A DNA stretch of 33,093 nt from NCBI GenBank assembly GCA_021777355.1, contig JAJYDO010000028.1:1-33093 (forward strand). Reading direction: 5' to 3'. This DNA is from Actinomycetes bacterium (GTDB lineage Bacteria > Actinomycetota > Acidimicrobiia > Acidimicrobiales > JABEUL01). Both the position numbers and the translations under genes were made by a program. Below the pieces are notes generated by a model. It did no database searches. It worked only from the letters and a program-made list of their open reading frames with translations, and had not been told where the DNA came from. Below, piece after piece: positions 21,329 to 29,841 of this stretch; the stretch's first letter is position 1; each line of letters starts with the position of its first letter.

Positions 21329-23172
21329 CTAATGCGAACTCTCTTCCAAGATCTAGGCGCAAATAATTTAAATGAGGTTACTAAAATAGCAATTACAAAA
21401 AGGGTTCCTAGGATCCCAACGACAGTTACGGCAGTCCCAGCGCCGTAGTCAAACTTGGCCGTCATCAAATCGTCAATGGCAACGCTAAGAGGGGATCCAT
21501 TTGGAGGGTGAAGCATTTCAGATAAGGGAAGTTCAAACATAGTTCCACCAAAAGTAATAAGTCCAGCCCAAAGCATCGAGGGAGCCATAAGCGGCAGCCG
21601 CACTTTCCACCATGAAATCAAAGGAGAACTCCCGTGCACCCTAGCGGCATGGAACAAGCTCTCCGGCACCTGACTAACTGGTCCTGCCAATAGTCGTGTT
21701 ACCGAGGGCAGCGACCCAGCCAGATACCCCATGCCAAGTGCAATTAGCGTCCCGTAGAAATCCAAGCCCAATTTAGATGCAACCGGCAAGTTCAAGGTAA
21801 AAATAAAACCGGCTCCAAGTACAATTGAGGGAAGCGCAACTGCTGCAAGTAATGCAAGGTCCACGCTTTTACCGAGCTTCGATCTCCCAGCTCTTGCAAC
21901 AAAGGACGCTAGTGACACTCCAATAATCACTGCCAAAAATGAAGTAATTAAGGACATCTTCATCGACAACCATAGAGGAGATGAGAGGGATCCATCTTGA
22001 ATACCGGTGCGGTAATTCTGAAAAGTGAGAGTCGAGAACCCAATTGACTTTGCGCCGTCTTTGAGAAATGATTGAGTAACTATTCCAGCAATCGGGGTAA
22101 CAACGGCAAGTAATACAAATGAGAGCGCAACAAAAGTTCCTGCTATACGTTTTCCTAGTTTCAAGTTACTTCTTCTGGCTCCTCTGGATTTTCCGGTCAA
22201 AACTGCATATGACTTCTTCCCCATAGAGCGTCTCTGAAGCCAAATTGTTATTCCTATTAGGAACAAGAGCTGGAAGCTCGATGCAGCTGCTAATCCAAAA
22301 TCCGGCGGAAAATTGTCAATCGAATTAAAAATTGCCCCCGTAGCAAGCGGAAAATGAGCTGAAGAGGCCAACGTCGCGGCAACTCCAAAATCGCTTATTG
22401 ACTCAGCGAAGGAAATCGCAGCACCTGCCCAGATTGCAGGTGCAAGCAAGCCAAGCAAAATCTTATACCTGTTATAAATTGATCCCCCGTGAATTCGAGC
22501 CGCATCTTCATACTCAGAACCAATTCCCCGCAATGAAGCTTGAACTGTCAAGAAAGCAAACGGCATAGCCTTTGTGCCAAGAATCCAGATAACTCCAATC
22601 GGGCTTATTACAATGTGGTCAAACCACTTTGGATCGCTATGAAACACTTGTGCCAAAAGACCGTCTTGGCCACATAGGCGCTGCGCACCTGTTGCCAAAA
22701 GGTACGAAGGCATAAGAAGGAGGGCCCACAGCGAGGATTTCATAAGACGAGTGAAAAAGATATTAGTTCTGCTCAAAAGTACTGCCAAAGTAACGCTAAA
22801 AATCAAAGCAACCAGTGCAGCACCAGAGCCTACCAACACTGTGTTAAATACAGCGTGCCAACTGCCTCCAGAGAATGAAGCTGCGATATTTGACCAAGTC
22901 AACCACTGGCTTCCTTGGTCAAACAACTTTGGAGAAAATGCGTTTAGGAGAAATGTCGCGGTGGGAATAAAAAGAAGCAGTATTATTGCGATCCAAAATC
23001 CAATGGGTCCAATTGTTTTTATCCATATTTCAAACTTTGACTTGGTCACCCCCGCCTTGACCGTAGGGTTCATTGAGGCAAGGGGAGGGGAGCCTCTTCG
23101 AACCCTACGGTCTAGATCTTGGGGAAGGTGGCTTTCCTCAAGATCCTGATCCTTGCTGGCAGTGGTGGTCAC
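21325..23172 (-). CDS. Fused ABC transporter permease (FbpB/ThiP-type, two permease domains)
   Basis: A 615-residue inner-membrane protein with two tandem binding-protein-dependent transport permease domains and about 12 membrane segments. Each half contains an EAA-type loop: SEYEDAARIHGGSIYNRYKI in the first (around 225-250) and PESLFHAARVHGSSPLISWWKVRLP (start shown) in the second. The N-terminal ~50 residues are cytosolic and charged. Fused permeases of this type serve ferric iron (FbpB), thiamine or phosphonate importers. It overlaps both neighbours by 4 nt, so binding protein, permease and ATPase are expressed together. Confidence 0.94.
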   Translation of the reverse strand: MTTTASKDQDLEESHLPQDLDRRVRRGSPPLASMNPTVKAGVTKSKFEIWIKTIGPIGFWIAIILLLFIPTATFLLNAFSPKLFDQGSQWLTWSNIAASFSGGSWHAVFNTVLVGSGAALVALIFSVTLAVLLSRTNIFFTRLMKSSLWALLLMPSYLLATGAQRLCGQDGLLAQVFHSDPKWFDHIVISPIGVIWILGTKAMPFAFLTVQASLRGIGSEYEDAARIHGGSIYNRYKILLGLLAPAIWAGAAISFAESISDFGVAATLASSAHFPLATGAIFNSIDNFPPDFGLAAASSFQLLFLIGITIWLQRRSMGKKSYAVLTGKSRGARRSNLKLGKRIAGTFVALSFVLLAVVTPIAGIVTQSFLKDGAKSIGFSTLTFQNYRTGIQDGSLSSPLWLSMKMSLITSFLAVIIGVSLASFVARAGRSKLGKSVDLALLAAVALPSIVLGAGFIFTLNLPVASKLGLDFYGTLIALGMGYLAGSLPSVTRLLAGPVSQVPESLFHAARVHGSSPLISWWKVRLPLMAPSMLWAGLITFGGTMFELPLSEMLHPPNGSPLSVAIDDLMTAKFDYGAGTAVTVVGILGTLFVIAILVTSFKLFAPRSWKRVRIR

Positions 23173-24299
23173 TGGACAATATTCGAGGTGAACCAGGTGT
23201 TAATGGTTCCCTCTTGGGATCCCCACTTATAAGGATCTATTGCCTTATACGGCACACTTGAAAAGGGTGGTAATGCTGAAAGGGGCGAGGTTCCATTTAC
23301 TACTGGCCAGTAAAGTGAATCTCCCTTTGGATCTCCCGTTTGCATGCAGCTTTGGCCCTCTGATGTTAGCACCCAGGATGCGAAGATCTTTGCTTCGGTC
23401 TGTTCTTTTGAGGAGACTTTGCTATCAATCCCTATCACGCTGGGGATTGGAGTTGACGGATTCAAAAATGCCACTTTCAAATCTGGATGCTTTATGGTGG
23501 CTCCAATGGCTGCTGAGCTTTGCACTAAGGCAATTGCTATTTGACCTGTTTCAACTAAATTGAGAGTCACATCATTTGTGTCTGAAATCACAAGTCCTTT
23601 CGATTTAAGGCTTTGGAAGTAATTTTCACCATTAGCTACGCCTCCAGTTGCATTCAAAACTCCTGCTACAAATGGATAGGTAGGTCCAGAAATTGATGGA
23701 TTGTTCATTCCAACTTTTACTTGACCGGAAATTTGTCGAAGACCCGCCAAATCGGTTGGCGGATTGGGTACAAGTGCCGGATTATAAACAAGCGCTCCGG
23801 CAATGGTTAGTCCCGTTGGAATATAGCTTTTGTCAGATGGAACAACTGATTGACCCGCCTGATTTAAAGAAGCCCCAGGTTCAAAACCTTTCACCAAGTA
23901 ATTTTCCTGGTCGAGAGCTGCAAAGGCCTGATCTCCGTCAACCCAGAGAACTCCCCACTGCGGATTGGACTTTTCTGCTTGAATTTTTGTCAGGAGAGGC
24001 CCAGTTGAATCATCATCAAGACTGACTGGAATTCCAGTTGCCCCCTGGAAAGCCTTTGTGCAAGTGGAGTCATATCCTTGAGCTGAATAGACCACAAGCG
24101 GAACAGGATTTGTTACCTTCGTGTTTGCTGAAATTGCTTGAGTTCCTGAATTATTGGAACTACTTGAAGAGTTGTTCGACGAGGTGCAAGAAGCCAAGGC
24201 CAAGGAGCTGCCAAAGACAATAGCCAATAACCATTTGGCATTCTTTCCCGCTTCGTCTCTCTTCAATATTTTTACTTTTTTAATTATTTCTTTAATCAC
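23169..24299 (-). CDS. ABC transporter substrate-binding lipoprotein (Fbp-like)
   Basis: A type 2 periplasmic-binding-type lipoprotein of about 376 residues. GTG 24299 gives a signal sequence MIKEIIKKVKIL, a hydrophobic stretch and the lipobox LASC. A Ser/Asn-rich tether precedes the mature domain, which opens with PLVVYSAQGYDSTCTKAFQ and includes VSLDDDSTGPLLTKIQAE and WGVLWVDGDQAF, the pattern of FbpA/ThiB-type iron or thiamine binding proteins. A TTG at 24407 would add 36 residues before an already complete signal peptide and has no ribosome-binding site. It is the first gene of a five-gene operon; its stop overlaps the permease start. Substrate is not certain. Confidence 0.88.
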   Translation of the reverse strand: MIKEIIKKVKILKRDEAGKNAKWLLAIVFGSSLALASCTSSNNSSSSSNNSGTQAISANTKVTNPVPLVVYSAQGYDSTCTKAFQGATGIPVSLDDDSTGPLLTKIQAEKSNPQWGVLWVDGDQAFAALDQENYLVKGFEPGASLNQAGQSVVPSDKSYIPTGLTIAGALVYNPALVPNPPTDLAGLRQISGQVKVGMNNPSISGPTYPFVAGVLNATGGVANGENYFQSLKSKGLVISDTNDVTLNLVETGQIAIALVQSSAAIGATIKHPDLKVAFLNPSTPIPSVIGIDSKVSSKEQTEAKIFASWVLTSEGQSCMQTGDPKGDSLYWPVVNGTSPLSALPPFSSVPYKAIDPYKWGSQEGTINTWFTSNIVQ

Positions 24300-24605
24300 G
24301 CTTCTAAATTGACAGATCAAAGTAAACAGACTAAGCAAATTTCGCGACAAATTGCCTTCCAAACGGTGAATTTTATCGGCATGTTCTTCAGGTTTCCTGG
24401 GTTTCAAATCCAGGACGACTTAAACCCATCTTAACTTTGATGGATGTGAAGAGCAATGCGAAGGGCAAGGCAAATAAATGGCAGCCTTTTATAGAGTATT
24501 CGGATGGAAATCATTAATGGAAACAGAAATTTACTTCTTCTAAGACTTCCATTACTTTATGTTCCCTAAAAATAATAAGTCGACACTTCGGAATCCGGAC
24601 TACAC

Positions 24606-24725
24606 ATGAAGTGGCAGGATTACAAATTACCTAGATACGTCCCAAAAGATTACCTATACAATTACATCGACGTCTTATTCAAAATGGTGTTTACTAAGGA
24701 GCCGATGGCTGAAATGAGTAATTGA
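24606..24725 (+). CDS. Possible small ORF (39 codons)
   Basis: It starts at ATG and reads MKWQDYKLPRYVPKDYLYN and onward, ending SN before TGA. The amino-acid composition is protein-like (many Tyr, Lys, Asp) in a region otherwise dense in stops. No Shine-Dalgarno or leaderless -10 was seen. It may be a gene remnant. Confidence 0.2.
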   Translation: MKWQDYKLPRYVPKDYLYNYIDVLFKMVFTKEPMAEMSN

Positions 24726-24745
24726 AACCTTTCTTAGGTAATCTT
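24646..24745. repeat. 11-bp inverted repeats 78 bp apart
   Basis: AAGATTACCTA (24646-24656) and its exact reverse complement TAGGTAATCTT (24735-24745). TTACCTA also occurs at 24627-24633 and at 27672-27678, on the other side of the rhamnosidase gene. Confidence 0.45.
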
Positions 24746-24777
24746 CATCGAACAGAATAAGTAATTAGATTTATGGC

Positions 24778-24871
24778 TCATATATTCGAGCTTGTTAAAT
24801 AATATGTGGCCACTCGGCGTCATAAATTACCATCCTCCTGCGTCCAGCCTCATATACGGGCTTGTTAGATA
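24778..24871. repeat. Degenerate direct repeat of 23-25 bp
   Basis: CTCATATA, CG(A/G)GCTTGTTA and (A/G)ATA recur in the same order and orientation at 24778-24801 and 24849-24871, differing by a 2-nt indel and two substitutions. Meaning is unknown. Confidence 0.45.
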
Positions 24872-24958
24872 GGCAAGTACTTAAATTGCGCTTTCGTTAG
24901 ACCTGTCAGAACATTTAGACTCTTTGAGAACTACTATTTGCAACTTTTCCATTTCGGA

Positions 24959-27583
24959 CTAGTCGCTCAAGTTGTGCTGACCACTCAAGAGGTCAAAACT
25001 TCGGCCGCTTGGCATGATCAGTTCGGCAGTTGTTCCCGGTGGAACACTTAAAGCTACGTCGAATTGGTTGTCTTTAATCTCCCAGCTAATCTCGATTAAA
25101 CCGTATGGACAGTTATGAGTTGCCTTCGCCCAGGTGAGACCGCCTCCAAGAAATGGCTTGACACGGAAACGGCGATATCCGGGTTCTATTAATTTTAAAC
25201 CGGCCACATATTGATGAAGGAAGGTGATGACAGCGCCTTTGCCGTAATGGTTAAGCGAAGCATGAGCTACTCCGTCACTGTCAACTCCACCCCATTCTTC
25301 CCAAACAGTAGTTGCTCCCTTTCTAACCATTGCAAGCCAAGAGGGTTCTGTGTCTTGGAGGAGTAAATCGTAAGCCACGTCACTGTGTCCGCAGTCTGCC
25401 AATACAGGCAGTAATAGTGGGGCCGATAGAAATCCGGTAGTTACATGGTTGTTTTCAGCTCTAATCAATTCTACCAGTCGAGAAGAGGAGGCCTCTCGAA
25501 GATGATCTGGAATCAACCCGAATGAAATTGCACGCGCATAATTTGCTTGCGTGTCAGGCGTTGCAACTCCGTCATCTAAAAGAAACTCTTTTCTCCAAGC
25601 ATCGGCCACATCCAATGCCAGCTTGAAGTAATAATTTGCATCGCTTTGTTTATCGAGAAGTTCTGCTGTCTCGGCAAGTTCCATTGCCGAACGAAAAAGA
25701 TATGCAGTTGCGACAGGACCTGGATCGGAATTTGAAGCCAAAGCTATTGCATCCTCCAGGCTTTCTCCGGCTTCAAGCCACTCTCCAAAGTGCCACCCGG
25801 TATCCCAGATGAACTTCTCATGAGAGAGCGGTTCATTGGATCGATCGATTCGCGACCAATGTCTGGTGGTTGCAGCAACATTTGCCGAGTAGTCGACCCA
25901 CGCCTTCATTGACGGCCACTGGTCACGAAGTACCTGGCTATCCCCCGTTGTCATAAATGCAATCCAAGGTACGTGGACCGAAGCGTCGCCCCATCCCGCC
26001 GAACCTTCAATCAGCGGCCAGAAGAATGGTGGACGAGAGTCACCTGGGTGTGATTCGGGGACGAGGTTGGTTACTTTCCCATCCGGTCGCTGTTCAACGG
26101 CCAGATCACGGAGCCATTTCGAAGTGAATCCATAAGCATCATATAAAAAGGAGGCAGTTTCAATGTACATTTGCCAGTCACCTGTCCACCCGGCCCGCTC
26201 CCTTGTTGGGCAGTCAGTTGGAATGTCGCACGCGTTTCCTCGAAAGCTCCATTCAGCAATTTCGTGAATAGCATTGATGTCTATACTTGAGCATATGAAA
26301 CTGCCAATTCTCTCCATGTCAGTATGCACTACAACTGCTGTAATATTTTCCGAAGTTAGTTCTCCCTCATAACCCACGATTCTGACAAATTGAAATCCTT
26401 TGGTGCTGTGACGAGGCTCAAAAATGTCAGCGCTATTGCCTGCTGATATCACTATGTCTTCCTGAAAGGAGACAACTGGCGTTTCGCCCATTGGGTTGTA
26501 ATGTTTAACATTTTCCTGTGTAACATCTCCTTTCTTGTCAAGCCACTCGCCATAGGTGAGAACTATCTTGTTGCCTTTTGTCCCTAATTGTGCAAGACGC
26601 AGCCATCCATTTATATTTTGGCCAAAGTCCACAACCCATTTATCTTGGTCGACTTTTGAGATTGAGACAGGATGCAATTCATCGATCTGCCTAACAGGTG
26701 GGGAAGGTGAAGAACACAGCTTGCTATAACCATAATCCTCAATTAAGACAGAATCACAATTATCTCGATCAAACCAGTCGATCCTTTCCCTGAGATCATG
26801 TATCTCACCTGCAATAAGATCGGCGCCAGTGACATGACTTTTCGAGCTTTGCCAGTTTTCCCCTGTTCCAAAAGTAAATGTCTCTCCCGATTTCATTGCA
26901 ACTTCAAGTTGCATCAACAGTGCAGTGGTGGCACCATAATCATTTACTCTTCGTGAAACGCAGTTTTGGCCTCGCCACCAGCCATCGCTTAATAAAGCAC
27001 CGACGACGTTGTCTCCAATTCGAATGTGATCTGTAACGTCGTAAGTCTGTACCTGCAAATTTGCGTGGTATGCGGTCCATCCGGGAGTGAGCTCGCAATC
27101 TCCTATACGAATGCCATTAAGAAATGCTTCGTATATGCCATGAGAGGTTGCATAGATGCGCGCTTTGGCAACCTCTCCTTTAACGTTGAATTTGCCGGTG
27201 AGGCAATAAGCTGGTCGTTGCCGGCCAGGCAAATCGGCACTTTCAACAGGAGAAATCCAAAGTGCACTCCAATCATCTTCATTTAACAGCCCATGCTCCC
27301 ACGAACTAGGTTCAGACCACTCGCTTTCGCCCAAGTCTGACCAAGTCTTGACCTTCCATTTAACGGTCATTCGTGAAAGGGGATGAATCCCAACTGGAAC
27401 ATATAGCGATTGACTCGAATTGATTACTCCCGAATCCCAATCGCCAGCTAAGATCCGGTATGAAATTTGAGAACTATTTTTGGCCGGCAATTTCCATGAA
27501 AGTAATGGGCTTCGCCCGCCTATGCCTAGCGGTGCAATTAAATGATCAACACGGAGATCATAAGGTCGGACATTGGCGCTCAC
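24959..27583 (-). CDS. Alpha-L-rhamnosidase, GH78 family
   Basis: About 874 residues, full length for bacterial GH78 enzymes, which release terminal L-rhamnose from glycosides by inversion. The N-terminal Fn3-like domain (SPLLSWKLP, VKWKVKTW, SEPSSWEHG) is followed by a jelly-roll domain (YATSHGIYEAFLNG, LTPGWTAY, LLSDGWWRG). The catalytic (alpha/alpha)6 barrel bears DCPTRERAGWTGD (457-469), with the acidic residues of the active site, and TTVWEEWGG with the likely catalytic base, then SLNHYGKGAV. A C-terminal beta domain closes it. No signal peptide is seen, so it is cytoplasmic and would act on imported oligosaccharides. GTG 27583 has GAAAGGAAA upstream and is preferred to TTG 27610. It stands alone without a sugar transporter. 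Confidence 0.95.
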   Translation of the reverse strand: MSANVRPYDLRVDHLIAPLGIGGRSPLLSWKLPAKNSSQISYRILAGDWDSGVINSSQSLYVPVGIHPLSRMTVKWKVKTWSDLGESEWSEPSSWEHGLLNEDDWSALWISPVESADLPGRQRPAYCLTGKFNVKGEVAKARIYATSHGIYEAFLNGIRIGDCELTPGWTAYHANLQVQTYDVTDHIRIGDNVVGALLSDGWWRGQNCVSRRVNDYGATTALLMQLEVAMKSGETFTFGTGENWQSSKSHVTGADLIAGEIHDLRERIDWFDRDNCDSVLIEDYGYSKLCSSPSPPVRQIDELHPVSISKVDQDKWVVDFGQNINGWLRLAQLGTKGNKIVLTYGEWLDKKGDVTQENVKHYNPMGETPVVSFQEDIVISAGNSADIFEPRHSTKGFQFVRIVGYEGELTSENITAVVVHTDMERIGSFICSSIDINAIHEIAEWSFRGNACDIPTDCPTRERAGWTGDWQMYIETASFLYDAYGFTSKWLRDLAVEQRPDGKVTNLVPESHPGDSRPPFFWPLIEGSAGWGDASVHVPWIAFMTTGDSQVLRDQWPSMKAWVDYSANVAATTRHWSRIDRSNEPLSHEKFIWDTGWHFGEWLEAGESLEDAIALASNSDPGPVATAYLFRSAMELAETAELLDKQSDANYYFKLALDVADAWRKEFLLDDGVATPDTQANYARAISFGLIPDHLREASSSRLVELIRAENNHVTTGFLSAPLLLPVLADCGHSDVAYDLLLQDTEPSWLAMVRKGATTVWEEWGGVDSDGVAHASLNHYGKGAVITFLHQYVAGLKLIEPGYRRFRVKPFLGGGLTWAKATHNCPYGLIEISWEIKDNQFDVALSVPPGTTAELIMPSGRSFDLLSGQHNLSD

Positions 27584-27729
27584 AATTTTCCTTTCAAGTA
27601 AAAGAATCAATTAGATCTGTTTTCAATTGAGATTAGACGCCACGGGCTAACCAGGCAAATTTCCTTAATGGTTACCTAATCCAAAAACAAAGGAAATTCC
27701 ATCTATCAATTTTTAAAAGACGGCGCTGG

Positions 27730-27747
27730 ATTAAATTTGAATTTAAT
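27730..27747. repeat. AT-rich 8-2-8 palindrome after thrB
   Basis: ATTAAATT and AATTTAAT with a TG centre, 4 bp beyond the thrB stop codon. It might be a weak terminator stem or a binding site for the rhamnosidase gene downstream on the same strand. Confidence 0.35.
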
Positions 27748-27750
27748 GCC

Positions 27751-28602
27751 TCAGATTACTTTAAGACCTTCCAAGTCTGGTTTCAGGTACATTATCTTGG
27801 CTTTTAGATTATTTCTGTCCAAAACCTCGCTGATTGCTTTTGTTAATTCTTCTCTGTGTGAATCATCCTTGGTAAATGCAATAAGTGATGGGCCTGCTCC
27901 TGACCAACTCGCGCTTAGGGCGCCGCTTCTTCTCATAGCGCCCAATATCTCTTCGGATTCCGGAAATAATGCAGTCCTAAATGGCTCATGGACTAAATCA
28001 AAAAGCGGTTCATCGGGAAAGCTATCAATATCTGCCAATCCGGCGAGCAGAAGCGCCAACCTCCCCAGCTGTTTAGCCACATCGATTCTCGAATAAGTAT
28101 CAGGAAGCACTTTCCTCGCGCTTTTTGTAGATAACTCAATTTCTGGTACTACTACTAAAGTGTTTATTCTCTTATCTAAAGGAAGCTTCTTCGCAATTAT
28201 ATGACCTTCTTGATAAGTGGCGCCTACAAGTCCTCCAAACAGTGAGGCGGCTGCATTTTCACCATGCCCGTCAAATTCGGCAGCAACAAGTAAAGGATCT
28301 GGTGCTCCTGCACACTTAGCAACTGCCAAAGTCAAAGCTGCAGATGAACCAAGGCCCCTGGCAAGCGGAATCGTGGAATCAATAATGACCTTGTAATTAT
28401 CATTTCCTTGAACCTTTTTGAGTACTTTCGCTGCCAAATGGTTACTGTCTGCAATGACCTCCCGACCTTCACCAAGGGCTACTACAGAAAACTCATTGGC
28501 AGGAACAATTTCAACAGTTAAATAAAGCTGAAGTGCAACTGCAATTGCATCAAAGCCAGGTCCTAAGTTTGCTGACGATGCCGGAACTCTAACTTTCACC
28601 AT
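27751..28602 (-). CDS. thrB: Homoserine kinase
   Basis: A 283-residue GHMP-family kinase that phosphorylates L-homoserine in threonine synthesis. It shows the N-terminal VRVPASSANLGPGFDAIAVAL, the phosphate-binding IPLARGLGSSAAL (78-90), GHGENAAASLFGGLVG, and the C-terminal GALSASWSGAGPSLIAF. GHGENAAAS varies from the usual GHPDNVAPA/S. Length is typical. It lies 9 bp downstream of the D,D-carboxypeptidase gene and is probably co-transcribed with it; thrA and thrC are not in the window. ATG is preceded by TTGGAG; the adjacent GTG is an alternative start. Confidence 0.94.
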   Translation of the reverse strand: MVKVRVPASSANLGPGFDAIAVALQLYLTVEIVPANEFSVVALGEGREVIADSNHLAAKVLKKVQGNDNYKVIIDSTIPLARGLGSSAALTLAVAKCAGAPDPLLVAAEFDGHGENAAASLFGGLVGATYQEGHIIAKKLPLDKRINTLVVVPEIELSTKSARKVLPDTYSRIDVAKQLGRLALLLAGLADIDSFPDEPLFDLVHEPFRTALFPESEEILGAMRRSGALSASWSGAGPSLIAFTKDDSHREELTKAISEVLDRNNLKAKIMYLKPDLEGLKVI

Positions 28603-28611
28603 TTCTCCAAG

Positions 28612-29838
28612 TCATTGAATATCCGGTTGGGTTAGTTCGCTGTCAAGAGTAACGGGAAAAGTTGCCACTACTCCCATGGAATTAGATGCTGTCAGGGTGC
28701 CGACTCTAATCCCCTTTGCAAGTGTTCCCACATTAAGCGCATTGGCTTGAAAGCTGTAGGAAAGAGTTTCTCCAGGATAAGCAACGGTGGTTAATTGAGA
28801 TGGATCGGCACTAGCATATGCACTTTGCCCCCATGGAGCCTCAATTTTAGCGACGTGACCGCTGGGCGGGGTAACGGGGACAACTTGTAACGAGCTATAA
28901 ACCGCATTGAGAAGAGCCAAGGTTTGCATACCTACTGCATGCAACGCACCTCCGCCTTTATACCCCAGGACTGCCCCTACGACAGTCACGGGAGTAGTTC
29001 CGACATTCCTGGTGGCACTAAATACCAAACAACCTCCGGCTTGTTCCGTATATCCGGATTTAACGCCGTTAACTCCTTGATATCCTACGAGAGGATTGTA
29101 ATTGGGAAGCCATCCGGCAACTGGGAATTCCAAGTGGTTCGTTGCGACTATTTGTGCAACCGAAGGGTCTGACATTGCTTTCTCGCCGATAAGCACTTGA
29201 TCGGAAGCCGTTGAAATTGTCCCGGGATCATATCCGCTTGGGTCAGTATAAGTAGTATGAGTAGCGCCTAATTCCTTGGCCAATGCGTTCATCTTTGCCA
29301 GGAAATTATTCAAACTGCCTGCATCCCACATAGCCAAAGTAAGGGCAATATTATCCGCCGAAGGAACTAAGAGTGCCTGGAGAAGTTGATATTCCGAGAG
29401 TTGTTCTCCTGCGACAACTTTTGCAACCGATCCGCCTCGATCGAGATATGTGCCAAAATAATCGGCGTCCTGTGCCGTCATTGTCAATAATGGACCCTGA
29501 GATCCTAACTTAAGCGGGTGATCCTTAAGTACTACTAGGGCAGTCATTATCTTTGCCACGCTTGCAATTGGAATAGGAGCTGAGTCATTGAAGTCCCCGA
29601 TTTTCCCTATCCCTAAGACTGAGATACTTGCCTGTTCGGGCAATGGGGGCCAGGGAAGAATTGCATTTGATGCCGGGAGCAATATTGTTGAGTTTAGTTT
29701 GAGATAGGTAATTTTGGAATCAATTGAGTGAGCACTGGGATCACACGCAACAAGAAACACCCCAAAGAGTGGTAATGCAAACGTAATCAATAGTAGTGAA
29801 AATAACTTCGAATTAATTCTCATTTTAAAATAGCCCAC
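28612..29838 (-). CDS. D-alanyl-D-alanine carboxypeptidase (peptidase S11), probable lipoprotein
   Basis: A 408-residue penicillin-binding-protein-type peptidase that trims the terminal D-Ala of peptidoglycan stems. Serine nucleophile motif SVAK is at 93-96 and KSG (the KTG box) at 260-262. The middle SxN box reads S160-A-D-N, so Asp stands where Asn is usual and an Asn follows. The N terminus has a hydrophobic segment ending in LVAC (C32), a good lipobox, so the enzyme is probably membrane-anchored outside the cell. A C-terminal beta domain, PBP5-like, follows from about 300. The GTG at 29838 is 3 nt after the ftsK stop, suggesting coupling; ATG 29823 is the alternative and leaves the signal peptide intact. 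Confidence 0.9.
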   Translation of the reverse strand: MGYFKMRINSKLFSLLLITFALPLFGVFLVACDPSAHSIDSKITYLKLNSTILLPASNAILPWPPLPEQASISVLGIGKIGDFNDSAPIPIASVAKIMTALVVLKDHPLKLGSQGPLLTMTAQDADYFGTYLDRGGSVAKVVAGEQLSEYQLLQALLVPSADNIALTLAMWDAGSLNNFLAKMNALAKELGATHTTYTDPSGYDPGTISTASDQVLIGEKAMSDPSVAQIVATNHLEFPVAGWLPNYNPLVGYQGVNGVKSGYTEQAGGCLVFSATRNVGTTPVTVVGAVLGYKGGGALHAVGMQTLALLNAVYSSLQVVPVTPPSGHVAKIEAPWGQSAYASADPSQLTTVAYPGETLSYSFQANALNVGTLAKGIRVGTLTASNSMGVVATFPVTLDSELTQPDIQ

Positions 29839-29841
29839 ATT

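Larger units (their letters stand above)
24300..24958. other. Gene-poor region between the transporter operon and the rhamnosidase gene
   Basis: About 0.66 kb of AT-rich DNA. It holds a 39-codon ORF (24606-24725), an 11-bp inverted repeat and a degenerate 23-25 bp direct repeat. No tRNA, transposase or clear terminator was found. It must contain the promoter of the transport operon, but no convincing hexamer pair was seen. Confidence 0.5.

Noticed and set aside
24300-24407. N-terminal extension of the binding lipoprotein from TTG 24407
   Set aside because: It has no ribosome-binding site and would put 36 extra residues before a complete lipoprotein signal peptide.
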